The position numbers and the translations under genes were made by a program. Below, one piece after another: positions 6,355-14,370 of a stretch of DNA of 45,003 bases. How positions within the stretch are numbered: position 1 is the first letter of the stretch; each line of letters begins with the position of its first letter. This DNA comes from Rhodoferax ferrireducens (lineage in GTDB: Bacteria; Pseudomonadota; Gammaproteobacteria; Burkholderiales; Burkholderiaceae_C), in contig MTEI01000020.1 in assembly GCA_002083775.1 (NCBI GenBank), forward strand, positions 1 to 45,003, read 5' to 3'. The notes under the pieces are model-generated. The model searched no databases and had not been told where the DNA came from. It saw nothing but the letters and a program-made list of their open reading frames with translations.

Positions 6355-6972
6355 ATGAAATACATCAAATCACTTCTCGCTTTGGCTGTTGCCACTTCTG
6401 CTTTTGGTGCGCAGGCCACCAATTTGGTGACCAATGGCAGTTTTGAATCGACGTCACAGGCTTCGGGCACGTATGGCGTTTACACCACGTTGCCGGGTTG
6501 GGACACATGGAGTGTCGAAGTGCGAAACAACTTGGCTGGTATCGCTCAAGACGGTGCCAATTTTGTGGAGTTGGACACAACCAAGAACAGCAACATTTCC
6601 CAGAACATCAGCATCGCAACAGCTGGCGCTTACCAGCTCAGCTTTTGGTATGACAGTCGCCCGGGCAACGGGGCCCGGCCTACCGACACCAACCTGCTCG
6701 CTTGGACTTTTGGCGCAAACTCTGGCTCAATTCTTAACAACTGGACCACGGACGTCCAGGGTGATTGGACAAATTACACCGGAACCTTTAACTTAGCCGC
6801 TGGCCTTGTAGGTTTGTCGTTTGCTGCGGGTGGTACGTCTGACAGCTACGGTGGATCGCTGGACAACGTTTCCGTCACGCTTGTGCCTGAACCCGAGTCT
6901 TACGCCATGCTGCTGGCCGGCCTGGGCCTGATGGGTGCCATTGCCCGCCGCCGCACCGCCAGGGAGAGCTGA
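6355..6972 (+). CDS. PEP-CTERM sorting-domain secreted protein (205 aa)
   Basis: Signal peptide MKYIKSLLALAVATSAFGAQ, cleaved near AQA. The mature part opens with LVTNGSFE, the start of a lectin-like beta-sandwich type (DUF642/CBM-like), and has LSFWYDSRPGN and SLDNVSVTL near its end, as in those folds. The carboxyl end is VPEPESYAMLLAGLGLMGA followed by the basic ARRRTARES. A GAGGGACC ribosome site precedes the ATG. The upstream leader and both protein ends are nearly identical to the next gene, while the middles differ. The probable role is as an exported matrix or surface protein processed by an exosortase. Confidence 0.9.
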   Translation: MKYIKSLLALAVATSAFGAQATNLVTNGSFESTSQASGTYGVYTTLPGWDTWSVEVRNNLAGIAQDGANFVELDTTKNSNISQNISIATAGAYQLSFWYDSRPGNGARPTDTNLLAWTFGANSGSILNNWTTDVQGDWTNYTGTFNLAAGLVGLSFAAGGTSDSYGGSLDNVSVTLVPEPESYAMLLAGLGLMGAIARRRTARES

Positions 6973-6990
6973 TTTTCGGGTTAGGGGGAT

Positions 6991-7008
6991 GCGGCACACT
7001 TTGTGCTT
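6991..7008 (+). promoter_or_regulatory. Sigma-54 (-24/-12) promoter, second copy
   Basis: CGGCACACTTTGTGCTT has GG at 6993-6994 and GC at 7005-7006. The leader that follows (GGTTGTGCTTCGCTATTGTG, then CTGAAAGCGCT) repeats that at 6300-6330. No TAGTCC palindrome accompanies this copy. Confidence 0.7.
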
Positions 7009-7066
7009 GGCTGGTTGTGCTTCGCTATTGTGCTGAAAGCGCTTGTTCATTTGACAGGGACCAAAC

Positions 7067-7681
7067 ATGAAATACATCAAATCACTTCTCGCTTTGGCTG
7101 TTGCCACTTCTGCTTTTGGTGCGCAGGCCGCCACTGAGCTCGTGACGAACGGTAGTTTTGAGCAACTATCCGTCGCAAGCCCTCTCGGCGGCTACCTGAA
7201 GGTGGCGAGTGGCGACACCACCATCACAGGTTGGACGGTTGGCTCTAAATCTGTTGACGTCATCAACAACGCTTATGGTGCTATTGATGGCAACAGCATC
7301 GACATGCTTGGCACACCGGGCCCTGGCAGCTTGTCCCAATTGCTCAGCACGGTTGCCAATCAAACGTACCAGTTAAGTTTTGATCTGTCTTACAACGGTG
7401 GCGCGTACAAAGACATTAACTTTGCTTTTGGCACCAGCACAAACACGGCAGCAGCAACATCAAGCAGCTCGCCGTTTTTCCATTATTCTGGTACTTACAC
7501 TGCTGCAGGCGCCACCACGTTGCTGGCTTTCTACAGCACCGGCGGTAGCAATAACAGTGGTGTCGTCCTTGACAACGTTTCCGTTACGGTTGTGCCCGAA
7601 CCCGAGTCCTACGCCATGCTGCTGGCCGGCCTGGGCCTGATGGGTGCCATTGCCCGCCGCCGCACCGCCAGGGAAAGCTGA
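7067..7681 (+). CDS. PEP-CTERM sorting-domain secreted protein (204 aa), paralogue
   Basis: The same signal peptide (MKYIKSLLALAVATSAFGAQ) and sorting tail (VPEPESYAMLLAGLGLMGA, ARRRTARES) as the preceding gene. The mature start LVTNGSFEQLSVASPLGGYL and the segments ITGWTVGSKSVDVINN, IDMLGTPGPGSLSQ and VVLDNVSVTV match the DUF642-like/choice-of-anchor type of beta-sandwich. The central 150 residues diverge from the neighbour apart from shared fold motifs. The gene has its own sigma-54 promoter copy, so the two genes are a tandem duplication of promoter plus gene. Confidence 0.9.
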   Translation: MKYIKSLLALAVATSAFGAQAATELVTNGSFEQLSVASPLGGYLKVASGDTTITGWTVGSKSVDVINNAYGAIDGNSIDMLGTPGPGSLSQLLSTVANQTYQLSFDLSYNGGAYKDINFAFGTSTNTAAATSSSSPFFHYSGTYTAAGATTLLAFYSTGGSNNSGVVLDNVSVTVVPEPESYAMLLAGLGLMGAIARRRTARES

Positions 7682-7877
7682 TTTTTAGGTAACGCCGCTA
7701 TCTTTGGTTTTTTTAGCTGGCGTCAGGCAGGGGTGATTGCTGCAAAAGTCTGATACATAATGGGGAACTGAATCGGCGTTGTAGGGGGGAGAGCAGTATT
7801 GGGTTCGATCCCCGCCAGCGCAGCAAGCCCCATCGTTGATCGGGCGGTCTCGTTAACCCCATTGATGTAAGCGCCTC

Positions 7878-8159
7878 ATGCAGCATAAGGACCATTACGC
7901 GGCTTTGGGCCTGCCCAGCTCGGCCACACTCGCCGACATCAAGAAAGCATTTCGCCAGCAGGCGTCTTTGCATCACCCGGACCGCAACGCTTCTGCACAG
8001 GCACCGGCGCGTTTTCGCACCGTGCAAGAGGCTTACGACGTGCTGTCGAACCCGGTTGCCCGTAAAGCTTACGATGACAACCGCCAGCGCAATCTGCTGG
8101 ACAGCCCGCTGGAGACTGCCCGCACCATCTGGCTCGACTATTTTGCCCGCCTTGTTTAA
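7878..8159 (+). CDS. J-domain protein, J-domain only (93 aa)
   Basis: An Hsp40-type co-chaperone that stimulates the ATPase of DnaK. The J domain spans about residues 5-68: DHYAALGLPSSATLADIKKA, helix II with FRQQASLHHPDRN holding the essential HPD, and helix III/IV with FRTVQEAYDVLSNPVARKAY. The remaining 25 residues contain no G/F region, zinc fingers or substrate-binding domain, so it is a J-only protein that would bring DnaK to specific partners. It heads a group of four same-strand genes; the gap to the next start is 25 bp. The gap before it (7682-7877) shows no gene. Confidence 0.88.
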   Translation: MQHKDHYAALGLPSSATLADIKKAFRQQASLHHPDRNASAQAPARFRTVQEAYDVLSNPVARKAYDDNRQRNLLDSPLETARTIWLDYFARLV

Positions 8160-8184
8160 AACTGGCCCCAACGAAGGTATCGCC

Positions 8185-8760
8185 ATGCGTATGTCTGCTT
8201 TTTTTCGCGCTTTGCGCTCGTCCTACCAGGCCGAGATTGACGACCTGGCCTCAGATTCTGAGGGTAAAGACGTGCTGCGCCAGCGCCTGCTGGAAAAGCG
8301 TGGCCAGATCAGTTTTTTGAGCCAGATGATGGAGTCGGCCCCCGAGATGGTGGCGGTGGCCTTTCACGGTGGCTTCCACTTTGAGCTGCCTGCTGTCATG
8401 GAGCAACTGCTGACGCTGGAGTCTGACGAGTTTCCGGATTGGGACAGCCTGGCAGATGCCGTGCAACTGACGCCCTGGGCCAAAGACATGGCCGCCGTAT
8501 TGCTCAAACAACCGCAGGGCGACTGGTTCATGACGGTCGCGGCCACCCTGGAATATTTGTACCACCGCCCGTCACCGCACAACCATGAAGGTGCGCATGA
8601 GGAAGAGCATGGCGAACACGGTGCGCGGGGCAGTTCACGACACCTCGACCACGGTCACGACTTTGATGCAGACGACGATCACGCCCATAAAAATGACCAG
8701 GAGCACGACGAGGCTAGCGCCGACTGGCTCGAAGGCCAGGGTTTTGACCGCAAGGAGTGA
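8185..8760 (+). CDS. Uncharacterised protein with His/Asp/Glu-rich tail (191 aa)
   Basis: I do not recognise a family. Residues 1-135 look soluble and helical (RMSAFFRALRSSYQAEIDDL, WDSLADAVQLTPWAKDMAAV). Residues about 137-185 are extremely rich in His, Asp and Glu (HNHEGAHEEEHGEHG, HLDHGHDFDADDDHAHKN), a composition that suggests metal binding or an acidic solubility tail. The ATG at 8185 lies 25 bp after the J-domain gene, and the stop is 1 bp before the next start, so the genes are probably co-transcribed. A longer upstream frame overlaps the J-domain gene and is unlikely. The link to DnaK partners is inference from position. Confidence 0.75.
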   Translation: MRMSAFFRALRSSYQAEIDDLASDSEGKDVLRQRLLEKRGQISFLSQMMESAPEMVAVAFHGGFHFELPAVMEQLLTLESDEFPDWDSLADAVQLTPWAKDMAAVLLKQPQGDWFMTVAATLEYLYHRPSPHNHEGAHEEEHGEHGARGSSRHLDHGHDFDADDDHAHKNDQEHDEASADWLEGQGFDRKE

Positions 8761-8761
8761 C

Positions 8762-9505
8762 ATGAAGCATTTGGCTCTGATCGAAAAAACACAGTCCCTG
8801 ATTGCGGCTGGCGACATTGTCGGCGCAGAGCACGCGCTGGTGGAGCTGGCCGATGCGCAGGGTGACGGCGCCTTGATGGAGGTGCTGACGCAGTTGCCAC
8901 CCAAGGATGTGCTGGCCATCATCCGCGAGTACGACAACTCCAAGGCGTCCATCATCAACCTGATGCTCACCCCCGAGCAGTTTGCCCGCGCTGTGGTCAT
9001 CGAGAAGCAGTACCGGGACCTGACCCGCGCGCATTTGCGCGGCATGGTGAACTCGGTCATTTACCGCGATGGGGCTGATACGCTGGCATTTTTGACCGCC
9101 ATTGGTGACCTGGAAGGTGGTAGTGAGGCGCTGGCCGACTACTTTGAGGAAAAGTGGAGCCGTGTTGAGGCGTTTGCCCGCACCGGCACCTTTGACACCG
9201 TAGAAGACGATGGCGAGATGATTTCTGAGGACGACCTTCGCGCCAACGCCTGGGCGCGCCCGCGTGTCGAGCAGGACGAGGTGGCCGACCAGGACTGGAT
9301 GCAAACCGCCTGGCTACTGCGCCACGAGTTGCCTGACCTGTTCATTGAAATGCTGGTGGTGCTGCGCGCCAAGGCCCGTGCCTTTGAGTTGGGGCTGGAC
9401 GCCGAAGACCTGGAAGAGGACGACGGCAAGGTGGAAACCCGCGATACCGACCTGGGCCGTGCCACCCCGGCAGCCCGCGAGTCTGACGAAGAATCTGCCA
9501 TTTAG
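8762..9505 (+). CDS. Uncharacterised helical protein (247 aa)
   Basis: No family recognised. The N-terminal 110 residues (MKHLALIEKTQSLIAAGDIV, HALVELADAQGDGALMEVLT, LPPKDVLAIIREYDNSKASI) look like helical repeats that could form a protein-binding surface. The C-terminal third is acidic (LDAEDLEEDDGKVETRD). It starts 1 bp after the preceding stop and ends 41 bp before the next start. Together with 8185 and 9547 it forms a gene group beside the J-domain gene. An upstream extension of the frame exists but would overlap the whole end of the previous gene, so the ATG at 8762 is preferred. Confidence 0.75.
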   Translation: MKHLALIEKTQSLIAAGDIVGAEHALVELADAQGDGALMEVLTQLPPKDVLAIIREYDNSKASIINLMLTPEQFARAVVIEKQYRDLTRAHLRGMVNSVIYRDGADTLAFLTAIGDLEGGSEALADYFEEKWSRVEAFARTGTFDTVEDDGEMISEDDLRANAWARPRVEQDEVADQDWMQTAWLLRHELPDLFIEMLVVLRAKARAFELGLDAEDLEEDDGKVETRDTDLGRATPAARESDEESAI

Positions 9506-9546
9506 CCTCGGAGCCACCGCGCAGTCTGGCTGGGCTGCTATCACTT

Positions 9547-10770
9547 ATGACATCCCCCCCCGTTCCCCTTGCAGGCACCGTCTCGCTGTTTGACAGCCGC
9601 CCTTTTTTCGAGAAGGCGCTGCTTTATGGTGTGCAGCACGGGCTGCTGGATCAAGCCAAGCTCGACGAGATTGCCACTGATGCGCCCAAAGGCATGGTGC
9701 AGATTGCGCGCTATTTCGGCAGCGAGTTTTTGCGACCCGAGCTGGAAAAGGCGCGTGACCGCATCGTCAATCTGGTGAGCCTGCATCTGCAGATGGCCAG
9801 TGCAGGTGATCTGCACCTGGCGGCTACCTTGTTGCGTGACCATTCTTTTTTGTCGCGTTCCAAAGCCGGGTCAGACATGCTCAAGGCGCTGATCGTGATG
9901 CCGCAAAACACCCATTTCGGCATGAACGAGCGCGGCGGTTTTTCTGACAGGCACATCCCGCAACTGGCGCGCTGGTCTCTGGCCCCTTTTGCCGAGGTGC
10001 AAGCCGAATGGGCGGCGCGCCAGCGTGTGGCCCAGGTGGTGGACGCCGCGTTGTGGCTGGCCGACCAGTTGGGCTTGTCGGCCGATGAATTGCAAGACTT
10101 TGAGCCCGACGCCGAGGCGGTGATCCGCACCGCTTTGCTGGCGCTGGCCACCCGGCGCAAGGAACTGCCTGACTGGGCAGATTTTGAAAAAATGGTGCTC
10201 GCCCTGCGGCGCAAAGACCCAGCGGCGGTGGCGGCAAGCCTGGTGCTGCCCAAAAATCTGCCGCCCGAGTTCATGGAAGTGGTGACGTCGGCACAGCAAA
10301 GCGTGCTGGCAGATTTGCCCAAACTGCTGGACGCGCGTCTGGGCGTGCGCAAGCTGTTTGATCAGACCCCTGCGTTCATGGGGCGCTATTTCTGGATTGA
10401 AGACGCCTTGAGCGAAGTCGGCCAGCATGACCGTGAGCGCTCCGCCGCTTGGGACAAGCTCACCCAGGGCCATGGCGATGACGGCACGTTGCTGACCCTG
10501 TTCATCAGTGTGGCGGCAGGCAGCACACCCAAAACGCTTTTGACAGACAAATCAGCCACAGCCTTGATTCGCAAAATGCGCAAAAGTGGCTTTCAACCCG
10601 AATTGGCGACAGAATTTATCCGGCAACATGCGCCAGAGCAGCATCAAGACGATTACGCCCGCCTGTGGCAAGACTTTGTGGCAGAAGCGCAGGTTACTTT
10701 GCTCAGCGATCGTGACAGCAAGCTCATTGATGCCCTGTCGCTGTTGCGGCGCGAATGCAACGTGGCCTGA
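9547..10770 (+). CDS. Uncharacterised helical protein (407 aa)
   Basis: A long, soluble, mainly helical protein without signal peptide or membrane segments; I cannot assign a family. Notable segments are SRPFFEKALLYGVQHGLLDQ, an early helical unit ending PKGMVQIARYFGSEFLRPEL, the central NERGGFSDRHIPQLARWSLA and the C-terminal LTDKSATALIRKMRKSGFQP. It is the last gene of the J-domain group and converges on the PilZ gene 20 bp further on. Size and organisation suggest a conserved housekeeping or stress role in this lineage, but function is unknown. Confidence 0.75.
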   Translation: MTSPPVPLAGTVSLFDSRPFFEKALLYGVQHGLLDQAKLDEIATDAPKGMVQIARYFGSEFLRPELEKARDRIVNLVSLHLQMASAGDLHLAATLLRDHSFLSRSKAGSDMLKALIVMPQNTHFGMNERGGFSDRHIPQLARWSLAPFAEVQAEWAARQRVAQVVDAALWLADQLGLSADELQDFEPDAEAVIRTALLALATRRKELPDWADFEKMVLALRRKDPAAVAASLVLPKNLPPEFMEVVTSAQQSVLADLPKLLDARLGVRKLFDQTPAFMGRYFWIEDALSEVGQHDRERSAAWDKLTQGHGDDGTLLTLFISVAAGSTPKTLLTDKSATALIRKMRKSGFQPELATEFIRQHAPEQHQDDYARLWQDFVAEAQVTLLSDRDSKLIDALSLLRRECNVA

Positions 10771-10790
10771 CTGGGCGGGTAGACAGCGGC

Positions 10791-11174
10791 TCAGGCGTGT
10801 CGGGTTGAAAACAGCTGCGACAGTTCGCGGTCCATCAAGTCGGCATCACCAGTATTGAGCTCCAGCAGGCGACGCAGCAGGGTCAAACTGGCCAGGTCAA
10901 TGTGCTCGCAGCGCAGTCCCACATGACAGTCCTTCAGGTGCGCTACGGTGCCTGCCATCTCAATCGTCTCACCGTCGTTGGAAAGGGGCAGCAGCAAACG
11001 GCAGGGCGCCTGCAGCTGGATATCTTCAGGCACATCGGTCTGCACCAGCGCACCTTTGAGGGCAATGTCCAGTAGCGTGACCTCCAGGGTTTTGCCAGGC
11101 AGATGCAGCGTGACTGCAGCGCTGAAAGGAACGCGCGAAAACAGGCGGTGGCCTTCGGCAGGGATGGCATTCAT
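10791..11174 (-). CDS. PilZ-domain protein (127 aa)
   Basis: A probable cyclic-di-GMP effector or degenerate PilZ protein. HRLFSRVPFSAAVTLHLPG carries the RxxxR motif (residues about 10-14) and LLDIALKGALVQTD carries a D-x-A-x-x-G in place of the canonical D/N-x-S-x-x-G; the Ser-to-Ala change may weaken ligand binding. The beta-barrel continues to HVGLRCEHIDLASLTLLRRL, which is typical of the family's last strand and helix. AAGGAA lies 5 bp before the ATG. The gene stands alone and converges with the J-domain group. Confidence 0.8.
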   Translation of the reverse strand: MNAIPAEGHRLFSRVPFSAAVTLHLPGKTLEVTLLDIALKGALVQTDVPEDIQLQAPCRLLLPLSNDGETIEMAGTVAHLKDCHVGLRCEHIDLASLTLLRRLLELNTGDADLMDRELSQLFSTRHA

Positions 11175-11290
11175 GTGATTTCCTTCGGACGTGGCATGAA
11201 CCGGTGTGGCTCAGGCCCAAATCATAAAGCACGCCCTTGCGGCAAGAGCAAGACTGATCATTGCAGGACTCCAAGCTACAATTGAACCAA

Positions 11291-11380
11291 GGAAGCTTGG
11301 CCGAGCGGTTTAAGGCACCGGTCTTGAAAACCGGCGATGTTTTACGACATCCGTGAGTTCGAATCTCACAGCTTCCGCCA
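11291..11380 (+). tRNA. tRNA-Ser (anticodon UGA), CCA encoded
   Basis: The acceptor stem GGAAGCT pairs with AGCTTCC, discriminator G and CCA. The D arm begins TGGCCGAGCGGTTTAAGGC, the anticodon loop is CTTGAAA with anticodon TGA, a long variable arm (GATGTTTTACGACATC) marks a class II tRNA, and the T arm is GTGAGTTCGAATCTCAC. Its 3' end serves as attachment site for the mobile element that follows. Confidence 0.96.
11367..11380 (+). other. Left attachment core (attL) in the tRNA-Ser 3' end
   Basis: CACAGCTTCCGCCA recurs exactly at 20165-20178 and with one mismatch at 20866-20879. The integrase gene starts 178 bp further on, as expected for tRNA-targeting islands. Confidence 0.8.
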
Positions 11381-11382
11381 GT

Positions 11383-11408
11383 AACCCCTCTCACGGGGTT
11401 TTTTTTCG
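11383..11408 (+). terminator. Terminator after tRNA-Ser
   Basis: AACCCC and GGGGTT pair around TCTCAC and are followed by six further T. This now belongs to the element side of the attachment site. Confidence 0.8.
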
Positions 11409-11420
11409 TCTCAAATCCGA

Positions 11421-11505
11421 CAGTTCCCCCATTGGTTTCATTGGTAGTTCGAATCTTGTCGTATCATTGCGCATCATCCAAGCGCAAAACCCAATGGGGG
11501 AACTG
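11421..11505. promoter_or_regulatory. 15-bp inverted repeat pair near attL, possible integrase/AlpA arm sites
   Basis: CAGTTCCCCCATTGG (11421-11435) and its exact complement CCAATGGGGGAACTG (11491-11505) flank 55 bp. The core ATGGGGGAACT appears again at 20106-20116, near the right end. Sites shared by both ends are expected for integrase arm or excision-factor binding; this is inference. Confidence 0.5.
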
Positions 11506-11557
11506 TTGAGGGAATGGGGTTTGTACCCCCATAAAACAACGAGAAAGAGGTGTTTAC

Positions 11558-12793
11558 ATGGCAAAAATAGCGGCTGTTATGGGGGCACTGGAGGTCAAAC
11601 GACTGTCCAAACCGGGTCAGCATCCGGTGGGCACGGTGTCGGGCTTGCGACTGTTCATCAAACCATCCGGGGCTAAGTCCTGGGTGTTGCGCACGATGGT
11701 GGGTGCCAGCCGCAAAGACATTGGCCTGGGTGGTTACCCGGAGGTCACGCTGGCGATGGCCATTGAAAGGGCACGGGACGCCAAGGATGGCATTCAAAAA
11801 GGTGTTGACCCCGTGCTGGCGCGTAGGGCAACGCAAAGCAACATCGCCTGGACGTTCAAGACCTGCGCACTGGCGTACATCGAAACCCACCGCGCCGCCT
11901 GGAAAAATGCCAAGCATGCGCAACAGTGGGAAAACACACTGGAGACCTACGTTTACCCCCACTTCGGTGACAAACACATCAAGGACGTGGATACCGAGGA
12001 TGTGACTAACGCCATCAGGCCACTGTGGTCAACCAAAAACGAAACGATGGTCAGGGTGCGCAACCGCATAGAGCTGGTGTTGTCCTGGGCTGCTGCCCAA
12101 GGCTACCGCCCCAAGGGCTTCAACCCGGCGCAGTGGCGTGGCCATCTTGACCAAGTGCTTCCAAAGCCATCCAAGGTCAACAAGCGCACATCTTTTGAGG
12201 CTATGCCCATCGATGCCATGTTCACGTTCTTGCACCGCCTTGGCATGATTGAGGGTATGAGCGCCCGGTGTCTGGAGTTCACCATCCTGACCGCCTGCCG
12301 TTCGGGTGAGTCACGCGGGGCTCTGTGGTCAGAGATTGATATGGACGCTGGCGTGTGGAGCATCCCGGGCTCGCGTATGAAGTCTGGCAGGCCGCACCGC
12401 ATCCCCTTGAGCGACCGCGCCGCTGGGCTGCTGGACACGCTGCCGAGGCTTGTCAATGATGACGGTGAATTTATCGACCTGGTGTTTCCTGGCCGTGATG
12501 GTGACAAACCGCTGTCAGATATGAGCCTGACCGCCTGTATGCGCCGCATGGGCCTGACCGCAGTGCCCCACGGGTTTCGTTCTACCTTCACCGATTGGGT
12601 GGCAGAGCGCACCGCCTACCCTGCCGAGGTGCGAGAGATGGCCCTGGCGCACGCCATAGGCGACCAAACCGAGGCCGCTTATCGCCGGGGTGACTTGTTC
12701 GACAAGCGCCGCAACCTGATGAATGAGTGGGTGGCCTTTCTGGAATCAGCGCCAGCCAAGGGCAACAATGTGGTGAAACTCAGGGCCGCTTGA
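11558..12793 (+). CDS. int: Tyrosine site-specific recombinase, P4-type integrase (411 aa)
   Basis: Catalyses integration and excision at the tRNA-Ser end. The N-terminal arm-binding domain (about 1-95) has KDIGLGGYPEVTLAMAIERA, the DUF4102-like pattern. A SAM-like core-binding domain follows (about 100-200). The catalytic domain holds Arg in TACRSGESRGALWSEID, His-x-x-Arg in PHGFRSTFTDW, a second His in LAHAIGD and the nucleophile Tyr in EAAYRRGD, so all key residues are present. The length is normal. The position directly after the tRNA and the outward layout fit a self-mobilising island. The bases before the gene carry the inverted repeats at 11421/11491. Confidence 0.93.
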   Translation: MAKIAAVMGALEVKRLSKPGQHPVGTVSGLRLFIKPSGAKSWVLRTMVGASRKDIGLGGYPEVTLAMAIERARDAKDGIQKGVDPVLARRATQSNIAWTFKTCALAYIETHRAAWKNAKHAQQWENTLETYVYPHFGDKHIKDVDTEDVTNAIRPLWSTKNETMVRVRNRIELVLSWAAAQGYRPKGFNPAQWRGHLDQVLPKPSKVNKRTSFEAMPIDAMFTFLHRLGMIEGMSARCLEFTILTACRSGESRGALWSEIDMDAGVWSIPGSRMKSGRPHRIPLSDRAAGLLDTLPRLVNDDGEFIDLVFPGRDGDKPLSDMSLTACMRRMGLTAVPHGFRSTFTDWVAERTAYPAEVREMALAHAIGDQTEAAYRRGDLFDKRRNLMNEWVAFLESAPAKGNNVVKLRAA

Positions 12794-12818
12794 AAAGCCC
12801 AATTGATGCCTATACAAT
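12790..12818 (+). promoter_or_regulatory. Promoter of the island brnTA operon
   Basis: TTGAAA (12790-12795) and TACAAT (12813-12818) are separated by 17 bp. The -35 box overlaps the stop codon of the integrase gene, and brnT starts 10 bp after the -10 box. Confidence 0.65.
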
Positions 12819-12828
12819 AAATACAGTT

Positions 12829-13107
12829 ATGCAATTCACATTTGACCCGAGCAAGGACGCTGCCAACATCCTGAAGCACGGGCTTTCACTAAGTGATGCG
12901 CCGCTGGTTTTCAATGCGCCCAACAAGTTGACGATTCAAAGCACTCGAGCCAGTGAGGCACGATTGATGGACGTGGCGCTGGTGGAGGTGGCTGGCGTGG
13001 TGCTGGTGCTGGTTTATGTGTTGCGTGACCCTGACGAAGTGCGAGCTATCTCGCTGCGCCGGGCATCCAAACAGGAAAGGACGCTGTATGCCGAAAACAT
13101 CCGTTAA
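12829..13107 (+). CDS. brnT: BrnT-family ribonuclease toxin (92 aa)
   Basis: Second BrnT of the window. MQFTFDPSKDAANILKHGLS is the family signature, and EVRAISLRRASKQERTLY carries the catalytic R-x-IS-x-R-x8-E region. The ATG at 12829 places the conserved motif at the N-terminus and sits just after a good promoter. The brnA start overlaps the last 20 bp. Its place next to the integrase suggests an addiction module that stabilises the element. It differs in many residues from the copy at 3937, so the two modules are not a recent duplication. Confidence 0.88.
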   Translation: MQFTFDPSKDAANILKHGLSLSDAPLVFNAPNKLTIQSTRASEARLMDVALVEVAGVVLVLVYVLRDPDEVRAISLRRASKQERTLYAENIR

Positions 13108-13408
13108 GCCCACTGGCACCGACTGGGAGCGTGTCAAGCGTGAAGCTGCGCAAGATGCGCCCATTGCCCACACCGCCACGGATGGCCCCTACGACCCCAA
13201 CAATGCCGCCGCCGTGTCGGCTTACTGGCAACAGGCCAGCATCAAGCGTGGCCGTGGTAGGCCAGCCGTGGCAGTCAAGCGCCCCACCCTGAATATGCGT
13301 GTTGACCCTGATGTGTTGGACGCATTCAAGGCGACCGGGCCGGGCTGGCAGACCCGCATCAATGCTGCCCTGCGTGATGCTGTGGAGCATGGCCTGGTGA
13401 CCGAATAA
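13088..13408 (+). CDS. brnA: BrnA-family antitoxin (106 aa)
   Basis: MPKTSVKPTGTDWERVKREA opens the toxin-binding half. The C-terminal ribbon-helix-helix is LNMRVDPDVLDAFKATGPGW then QTRINAALRDAVEHGL, close to the other BrnA here (SIRVDPDVAAAL, GKGWQTRVNALLRQAVEQG). It overlaps brnT by 20 bp. A longer upstream frame would lie wholly within brnT. It acts as neutraliser and probable repressor of the operon. Confidence 0.88.
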   Translation: MPKTSVKPTGTDWERVKREAAQDAPIAHTATDGPYDPNNAAAVSAYWQQASIKRGRGRPAVAVKRPTLNMRVDPDVLDAFKATGPGWQTRINAALRDAVEHGLVTE

Positions 13409-13517
13409 AGACCGTTTTTGCGCCAGCTAGACCCGCTTCGAAACCGGGTTGAAAAGCCAGACCCCCGCTGGCCTGCTGGTGCATCCTGATTCACGGGGTT
13501 TTCTGCACGGGGGTGCA

Positions 13518-14267
13518 ATGGTGGGTGTGGTCAATCAACAGTGGCGCGATGTGGTGGCGCTGCTATGGCGGCAAATGGGCGTACCGATACATAAGTACCG
13601 CGCCGAATGTGAAACCGGGTGGCCTGAGTCATTCAAAATTGAGCAAATCGCCGTTTTGCAGCGCCCATATCCCTGGCCAGCCAGTGAGCCCAAAGACCGG
13701 GAGGCAAGGACACTGTGCCGCGCGTATTTTGAAGGGCTGCTGGCCGCCTGCGAAAGTGTGCTGCGAAACACATCGACAACTGTCACGGTAACACCCAAAC
13801 CGCCCCCACCGCAGAGACGAAGCAAAATCGCGCCAGACGGCTGGTGGGAACGCGATTTTGCGCATATGAGCAACGGGCGCATATCGATAACACCCAAGCC
13901 TTTTGACGTGACCACCTACACAGTGACCGCGCCAGCATTCGCCGCCTGGCTGGCCGCAAATCGTGAGCCGCCATCAGTGCACATTCAAGCCTGGTTTGAC
14001 GCTGTGGGCGTGGCTGGCGCTGGTGTACCTGATGCGCAACCCAAACCGCTGCAACGCACATCCGCCCAAGATGCCGCCATGCTGCAAGAGCTCAGACGAC
14101 AGAACTACGACCCGCTGGCGCTACCCAAGAATCCGCCGGGCAGGCCTGGTGTGAAGGCAGCAATACGCAAGGCCATTGATGGCAAAGGGCTTTTTGCTGG
14201 GGGCACTGTTTTTGACAAATCATGGGAACGCCTGAGCGCCAATGGTGAAATTGTGACGAAAGACTAG
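13518..14267 (+). CDS. Uncharacterised island protein (249 aa)
   Basis: No catalytic motif recognised. The N-terminal part is a compact helical region (VVNQQWRDVVALLWRQMGVP) and the centre is proline-rich (TPKPPPPQRRSKI). The C-terminal segment reads YDPLALPKNPPGRPGVKAAI then RKAIDGKGLFAGGTVFDKSW and ERLSANGEI, a pattern I associate with hypothetical proteins of islands and prophages that precede replication genes. The start is uncertain: a TTG at 13449 would add 23 residues, while the ATG at 13518 has a G-rich stretch close upstream. It lies between the toxin module and the AlpA region, in the same direction. Confidence 0.65.
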   Translation: MVGVVNQQWRDVVALLWRQMGVPIHKYRAECETGWPESFKIEQIAVLQRPYPWPASEPKDREARTLCRAYFEGLLAACESVLRNTSTTVTVTPKPPPPQRRSKIAPDGWWERDFAHMSNGRISITPKPFDVTTYTVTAPAFAAWLAANREPPSVHIQAWFDAVGVAGAGVPDAQPKPLQRTSAQDAAMLQELRRQNYDPLALPKNPPGRPGVKAAIRKAIDGKGLFAGGTVFDKSWERLSANGEIVTKD

Positions 14268-14308
14268 ACGCTGGCTGGTGTCCCCATAACTGGGGGATAC
14301 GTGGACAC

Positions 14309-14338
14309 TTGCGGGGGTGGATAGCCCCGCAAATCCAC
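14309..14338 (+). promoter_or_regulatory. Overlapping alternative hairpins upstream of the AlpA-like gene
   Basis: TTGCGGGG (14309-14316) pairs with CCCCGCAA (14325-14332), while GTGGAT (14317-14322) pairs with ATCCAC (14333-14338). The two structures cannot form together. GTGTCC and GGACAC also flank CCCC-ATAACT-GGGG just upstream (14278-14307). This could be an attenuator or a multi-site operator. Confidence 0.45.
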
Positions 14339-14370
14339 TTGACGCATCCCAACCAACCGGAGCGCGTCAA

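Noticed and set aside
7796..7830. T-arm-like stretch GGGTTCGATCCCCGCC, possible tRNA or tmRNA remnant
   Set aside because: No acceptor, D-arm or anticodon sequence can be fitted around it, and no partner attachment repeat was found. Chance resemblance is more likely.
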